From contig CM053331.1 in assembly GCA_028583605.1 (NCBI GenBank), forward strand, positions 5,264,008 through 5,328,007: a stretch of 64,000 nt of DNA. Direction: 5' to 3'. Positions 58,005 through 64,000 of this stretch are shown here, piece by piece. Position 1 is the first letter of the stretch. The number at the start of each line of letters is the position of its first letter. The notes below the pieces were generated by a model, which searched no databases, had not been told where the DNA came from, and was given only the letters and a program-made list of their open reading frames with translations. A program made the translations under genes and the position numbers. Source of the stretch: Dastarcus helophoroides. Taxonomy: Eukaryota > Arthropoda > Insecta > Coleoptera > Bothrideridae.

Positions 58005-59205
58005 ATTTGAACTATTTACTTATATCAGATTTAAAGTTTTTAGATAATATGAATTTTTCCAAAATTTAGACTTTTTATAATTTGTTTTTCTAAAAATTTC
58101 GAACATTTTTTAAAATTCCGACTTTTCTTTCAAATTTATACTGTTTTGGAAAATATCGATTTGAAAATTTCCCAAAAATTTTGATTCATTTAAAATTTAG
58201 GTCATTTTAAAGAGTTCGACCATGAATTCCGATTTTTTTTTATAATTTGGACTATAAATTCCTGCTTTTGTTGAAAATGTTAGATTTAAAACTTCGACTT
58301 TTTCAAAATTTCAACTTTTACTGGAGATTTCAATTTTTTTACGAAAACTTTGGTCTCCTGCCAAAATTTCGACTTTTTCTCGAAATTTTAATTTTTCATT
58401 TAAAATTCAAATTATTTTTAAAAATTTGGACTTTTTTTTTAAATTTAAACCTAATCTAATTTTCAAGACTTCAACTTTTTGGGAATTTTCAGATTTCTTG
58501 AAAATTTCAACTTTTACTCTCGGGTTTGACTTGTGTAGCATTGAGTTTTTCGAAAAATCTTTCATTCAAAATTTTGACTTTTTTTTTAAAAATTTGGATA
58601 TTTAAAATTCTTAATTTAATTCAGAAATTTAGCGTATTTCAAAATTTTGACTTTTTCAATGTGATCTTTTTTAATATTATTGGCTTTAAAAATTTAAACC
58701 ATTTACTTATATCAGATTTAAAATTTGTAGATAATTTGATTTTTTCCAAAATTTAGACTTTTTATAATTGGTTTTTTTGAACATTTCGAACGCTCTTAAA
58801 ATTTCGACGTCTCTTCCAAATTTTTAATGTTTTGGAAAATGTAGATTTCAAAAATTTCCTAAATTGATTTGATTCATTTTGAAAATGTCAATAGTTAAAT
58901 TTCGGGTATTTTAAAGTATTCGACGACAGATTTCGTTTTTTTATTTTTGAAAATTTCGACTTCGTAGATTTTTACTTTTTTTTAAATGTTGGCTTTAAAA
59001 GTTCGACTTTTTTAACATTTTAACTTTTTTTGGAAATTTCAGTTTTTTTACAAAAACTTCAATCTTCCGTTAAAATTTTGACTTTTTCCCGAAATTTTAA
59101 ATTTCCCATCGAAATTTGGAATTATTTAAAAAGAATTGAACCTTTTCAAAGTTTAAACCAAATTTTGTTTTCAAAATTTTGGGAATTTTCAGATTTCATC
59201 AACAT
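58005..59205 (+). repeat. Forward array with a tandem duplication of about 690 bp
   Basis: The block starting ATTTACTTATATCAGATTTA (58014) recurs at 58700, and the following blocks match in order (AATTTAGACTTTTTATAATT; later TTTCAACTTTTACTGG versus TTTAACTTTTTTTGG). Confidence 0.65.
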
Positions 59206-60005
<800 letters not shown>

Positions 60006-60560
60006 GAAAATAATAATAAACGTTGCTTTGACAACTTATTAGAGCAGCATACCATCAAAGACACGTTATCCTTCAAGTTGATGGTCATGTTTTCGTTATT
60101 TTCAGACTCCTAGTGCGTTTCAAGAGTTCTTGTACTAACATTCTGCGAAAATTTGTTTTTCTCTAAAAAATTTGGACATTTTTCTCAAAATTTTAATTTT
60201 TTTTTAAATTTGGATTATTTCCTAATAACTGAACCATTTTCTCAAAGTTTCATTTTATTTCCAAAAACTGACTTAATTCTCAAAATGTGAAACTTTCGAA
60301 GTTCGTTTACTTTCCGAAGATTCAAGTTTATTTTCAAAATTTGTATTTTTATTTAAATTTGGTATTTTTTTTTTAATTCGACTATGAAAATTAAAATGGT
60401 TTCCCTTGGTCCCCGAAATTTAAATTTTGCCCTCAAATATTTACTTCTTTCCCAAAATTTCACTTTATTTGGAAAAGTTAAACTTTTTTTAGAAAATTAA
60501 AAATTTTTCTTAAAATTTTAAGTTTTTCTTGAAATTCAAGTTTTCTGAAAGTAAGATTTT
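60006..60560. repeat. Short unique piece then forward AT-rich array
   Basis: 60006-60130 is ordinary-looking sequence with no recognised feature. 60130-60560 returns to TTTCTCAAAATTTTAA-type degenerate units. Confidence 0.45.
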
Positions 60561-60584
60561 ATGTACTTCTTGCCAACTTTTTTG

Positions 60585-60913
<329 letters not shown>

Positions 60914-60929
60914 TTTTAGATATCAACCT

Positions 60930-62190
60930 AATTTAAAAACTTTGACCGAAAATTTCAATTTTTCTTTTGCAAAATTTTTTTGAAAAATTAAACTTTTCGA
61001 AAATTTTGATTTTTTAATAAAATTATTAGTTATCTAGACTATTTTGATAATTTTGTTTTCTCCTAGTTTTAAATTTGTTTGTTAATCTTGATCTTTTTTT
61101 CAGAATTTCTGCTTCATTGAAAATGTCGACTTTTTGCAAATGGTAAATTTTCGGTTATTTTTTTCGGAAAATTCTACGTCTTTTAAAAATTTTTATTGAA
61201 CAATTGTGATTCCAAGTTTTTTCGGAAAATTGAAAGTTTTTTGAAAATTGTGACTATTTGAAAATTTTGATTCTGTTGAAAATGTCAACTCTCAAAATTT
61301 TGATTTTTTTTCATTTTTACTATAATTTGCAAATTGGAACTTTTCACTACTTCAAAATTTTGACTTTTTTTAAACTTTTGACCTTTTTTGAAATATTTGA
61401 TTTTTTTAAATTTATTTTACCGTTTTCTTTCCAAAAAATTGTTTTTTAAATATAGGCTTAAAATTTTTTAATTTAGAAACATTTTCACTTTTTATTTTTT
61501 ATTTCTACTCAAAGTTTTGAAAGTTTTAATCTAATCTTAGAAATGTCGACTTTCTAAAATATAGAATTTTTTTAGTAGGTGACAATTTGAAAACTTTCTT
61601 TTTAAAAATTGTTACTATTCTCGGAATTTTGACATTATCTCAATAATTTGAATTATTTTGAAAATTTTGAATTTTTCAAAATTTCGACTTATTTAAAAGC
61701 TTGGGATGTTATTCGAGATTTCAACTTTTTTGTGACTTTTTGTATATTTTTTTTATTTGTTGAAATATTCCCCGTTTTAAAAAGTTCGACTTTATTGAAC
61801 ATTTTTATTTTTTTTTAATTTCAACTTTTTCTGAGCATGTAATTCAATTTCTAAAAATTTCAATTTTTTTTTGAAAATATCCCAGAATTTTACTTTTTTT
61901 GTAAAAAATGATTCCTTTTGTAAAAATTTAGTTTTATTTTGAGTGTTTCGATTTTTTTCCAAATGTGGACTTTTTCAGAATTTAGATCTTTTGAAAACCT
62001 GAAAATCTCGACTTTGTTTTAAAATTTGACTTTCCATAAAGTTTTGTTTTATGAACATGTCGACCTTTTTCAAATTTCAACTTTATTTGCTTGTAGAAGT
62101 ATGCTTTTTTTCTCGTTTAGATATTTTTAAAAGATTCGGCTCTTTTGAAAATTTACAATTTTTTGAAAATTTTGTCCTATTTAATATATT
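60930..62190 (+). repeat. Degenerate AT-rich array, forward orientation
   Basis: TTTTGAAAATTTTGAC and AAAATTTCGACTT units without strict periodicity. Confidence 0.55.
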
Positions 62191-62445
62191 GCGCGCCACC
62201 TACAATTCCAGCGGTCACTAGAATAAGAAGCGCGAACTTTCGAATCATTACTTTATTAAAGTCAAATGAGAAATTATTTTAATTTGAAATACGACGTTAT
62301 TGGGGCTTGCGCAGAGGTCAGCTAATTGTTTATAACGATACTCTTGATTTTGATGGAACGGACTGGTCCTTGGTTATCTTCAAAAATTGAAACACAGAAC
62401 TTGTCCCCTGAAACCAAGAAAAATTAAAAAACACAACAAAGGTTG

Positions 62446-62486
62446 CTCTAACGCGTTTCGACAACCAAGCTGTCATCTTCAGAGAG
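62446..62486 (-). ncRNA. Hammerhead-like ribozyme motif, left Penelope terminus
   Basis: On the minus strand: CTCT (stem I), CTGAAGA, U, a 6-bp stem II with 3-nt loop, GAA, ACGCGT (minimal palindromic stem III), U, AGAG (stem I). The predicted cleavage is after GUU. One extra U between CUGAAGA and stem II departs from the textbook core. Penelope elements are known to carry hammerheads. Confidence 0.6.
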
Positions 62487-62778
62487 AAACTAACATCTAA
62501 TCTTAAAATTAACCCTTATATACTAAGAATATTCACTTCGTGCGTGATCGGCCGCACCCGAACGCGCATCCAATCATACACGTCGTTGTGTCACAATTTC
62601 TTATCTATCAACCTTAACTATTTTTAACAGGGATGAATGGCCTAAAGGTCCAGCGCAACCATTCATAAGGTTGTTTCCGGCCTTATGGATGGCTAAGCTC
62701 TCACATGCATCATATAATTCTTATTAACTACTCTTAACAATTTAATATCATTATCATCCTATGATCTAATTCAAAAGC

Positions 62779-63264
62779 ATGACAAACTTTAAATTCGTCT
62801 CACTTCCATTTGAACCCTCGCTCACGCAGGGTTTGGGTGGAATTTTACGAAATCAGGGTTTTCGGGTTATTTATACTTCTAATGGAAAATTAAATTCGCT
62901 TTTAGGTAGTTTAAAGGATAAAGTAGAGCAAACAGATAAGTCTGGTATTTACCAAATTTCATGTAGGGATTGTCCTCAAAAGTATGTTGGACAAACTAGA
63001 CGATCTCTTAAAATCCGACTCAAAGAACATTTGGCTCATTTGAGGTACGGAAGAACTGAGAAGTCAAGTGTGGTTCGACATGCTTTTGAATTAGATCATA
63101 GGATAGATAATGATATTAAATTGTTAAGAGTAGTTAATAAGAATTATATGTTAAATGCATGTGAGAGCTTAGCCATCCATAAGGCCGGAAACAACCTTAT
63201 GAATGGTTGCGCTGGACCTTTAGGCCATTCATCCCTGTTAAAAATAGTTAAGGTTGATAGATAA
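62779..63264 (+). CDS. Penelope-like element GIY-YIG endonuclease segment (partial polyprotein)
   Basis: Penelope-like elements encode a reverse transcriptase followed by a GIY-YIG endonuclease that nicks target DNA. The 161-residue frame contains only the endonuclease part. GIYQISC (residues 56-62) is followed by KYVGQTRRSLKIRLKEH (68-84), with the second half of the GIY-YIG core and a catalytic-type Arg. ACESLAIHK (127-135) holds the expected catalytic Glu. CRDC (62-65) fits the Cys motif of Penelope endonucleases. The reverse transcriptase is missing. The Met at 62779 lies within the inverted-repeat junction, so the true polyprotein start is lost and the first few residues may be junctional. 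Confidence 0.8.
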   Translation: MTNFKFVSLPFEPSLTQGLGGILRNQGFRVIYTSNGKLNSLLGSLKDKVEQTDKSGIYQISCRDCPQKYVGQTRRSLKIRLKEHLAHLRYGRTEKSSVVRHAFELDHRIDNDIKLLRVVNKNYMLNACESLAIHKAGNNLMNGCAGPLGHSSLLKIVKVDR

Positions 63265-63378
63265 GAAATTGTGACACAACGACGTGTATGATTGGATGCG
63301 CGTTCGGGTGCGGCCGATCACGCACGAAGTGAATATTCTTAGTATATAAGGGTTAATTTTAAGATTAGATGTTAGTTT

Positions 63379-63419
63379 CTCTCTGAAGATGACAGCTTGG
63401 TTGTCGAAACGCGTTAGAG
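63379..63419 (+). ncRNA. Hammerhead-like ribozyme motif, right Penelope terminus
   Basis: CTCT (63379-63382), CTGAAGA (63383-63389), an extra T, stem II GACAGC/GTTGTC with TTG loop, GAA, ACGCGT (63409-63414), T, AGAG (63416-63419). Stem I is 4 bp and stem III is a minimal palindrome, the type that is often active as a dimer. Confidence 0.6.
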
Positions 63420-63598
63420 CAACCTTTGTTGTGTTTTTTAATTTTTCTTGGTTTCAGGGGACAAGTTCTGTGTTTCAATACTCTTGATTGTTTCATCAAG
63501 CACAAGCATAAATAAGCTAATAATACGATGCGTTCATCGTTATAGTTTAAGGATATAATTTGCAAATAAAAAATGCATAGAAAACAGTAAATACTTAC

Positions 63599-63706
63599 CA
63601 CTGATTTTGGAAGAATGGTGTGGACCAACCAGCTTCCCATGCTGATGTTCTTCTTTTTCTCTGTTTTCTTTAAAATGTCGAAGTTTTTCTGTAAGGCCCG
63701 GATAAT
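63599..63706 (-). CDS. CEP57: CEP57 gene, first in-window exon (e1)
   Basis: Acceptor TTCATTCTAG and donor GTAAGT flank 108 nt. Entry takes two bases and exit leaves one base (phase 1-1), which fits the next exon. It encodes the charged, helix-prone YPGLTEKLRHFKENREKEE and then HQHGKLVGPHHSSKIS. Upstream exons are outside the window. Membership in the gene rests on phase and strand only, as I recognise no domain here. Confidence 0.55.
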
Positions 63707-64000
63707 CTAGAATGAAACAGATTACAATTAGCACAAAAAAAGTTGTAGTTTATGGAGATATTGCGACAGAAGTGACATAATTTATATTTTTGTTTCAAGC
63801 TCGAATGCAAACGCAAGTTATATTGGTATTCATTCTAGATGTGGTGATAGGATAATTTTTTAGCAAACAGTGGGTGTGCTACTCTTAAGTTGTATGACCT
63901 AATAAGATATTTGCAATTTTTTCCTCGTTTTTTCCCAAAAGATTAATCCCTTTGTGGTAAGGTAAGCTCAACAGTTTCCAGCTTTTGGATCTTGGTTTTG
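63707..64000 (-). other. CEP57 intron upstream of e1, partial
   Basis: No exon, repeat array or element is recognised up to the window edge. Confidence 0.4.

Larger units (their letters stand above)
62350..63477 (+). mobile_element. Penelope-like element, truncated, with inverted termini and 12-bp target duplication
   Basis: The 1.13-kb insertion is flanked by the identical 12-mer ATACTCTTGATT (62338-62349 and 63478-63489). About 400 bp at each end are inverted copies (62375-62780 versus 63085-63477), including CTTGTCCCCTGAAACCAAG, the hammerhead-like motif and AGGTCCAGCGCAACCATTC. The unique centre holds the GIY-YIG endonuclease segment. A 5'-truncated Penelope copy joined head-to-head to a shorter inverted piece explains the layout, which is known for this element class. 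Confidence 0.8.

Overview
This is eukaryotic nuclear DNA, most likely from an insect with an AT-rich, repeat-bloated genome (possibly a beetle; low confidence). The evidence is spliced genes with GT-AG introns and animal-type calpain and CEP57 exons. There are also Tigger, mariner, Jockey-like, Penelope-like, hAT-like and LTR elements typical of arthropods. Intronic sequence is dominated by simple and degenerate tandem repeats. I saw no rRNA gene, intact tRNA gene or CRISPR array.

Genes. (1) One calpain exon (+, 811-1006) encodes an EF-hand pair; the rest of that gene is not recognised here. (2) A CEP57-family centrosomal protein gene lies on the minus strand. Eight exons between 63706 and 23216 join in phase and encode about 763 residues, ending in the CEP57 microtubule-binding domain. 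The N-terminus is off the right edge. The introns reach 17.6 kb and carry almost all the repeats from 23.5 to 63.6 kb. (3) A diverged ALG2-like mannosyltransferase gene (+, 54091-55425) is nested on the opposite strand inside the largest CEP57 intron. Its usual catalytic residues are missing.

Layout. 0-0.4 kb: LTR. 0.8-1.0 kb: calpain exon. 1.05-4.55 kb: mariner element with a Tigger inside it. 4.6-4.8 kb: MITE. 4.84-7.7 kb: element with about 750-bp inverted repeats around a broken gene for a nuclease-like/CXC protein. 8.6-20.1 kb: degenerate GTCGAAATTT-type arrays, a Jockey-like RT remnant and a hAT-ended element filled with array. 20.2-22.8 kb: GAAGTA microsatellite. 23.2-36.1 kb: CEP57 exons e4-e8 with a 3.5-kb minisatellite and a 407-bp satellite between them. 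36.6-45.4 kb: a MITE apparently split by 8.6 kb of arrays. 45.5-46.0 kb: two CEP57 exons. 46.5-53.7 kb: arrays, 7- and 8-mer repeats and Penelope termini. 54.1-55.4 kb: ALG2-like gene. 55.6-55.9 kb: solo LTR. 56-62.2 kb: arrays, a perfect TGAG tract and CT tracts. 62.35-63.48 kb: a Penelope-like insertion with GIY-YIG ORF, inverted termini and hammerhead-like motifs. 63.6-63.7 kb: CEP57 exon.

The items most worth follow-up are the long-inverted-repeat element at 4.84-7.7 kb, the hammerhead-like Penelope termini, the nested ALG2-like gene with a degenerate active site, and the apparent spread of minisatellite arrays inside hAT-ended elements.
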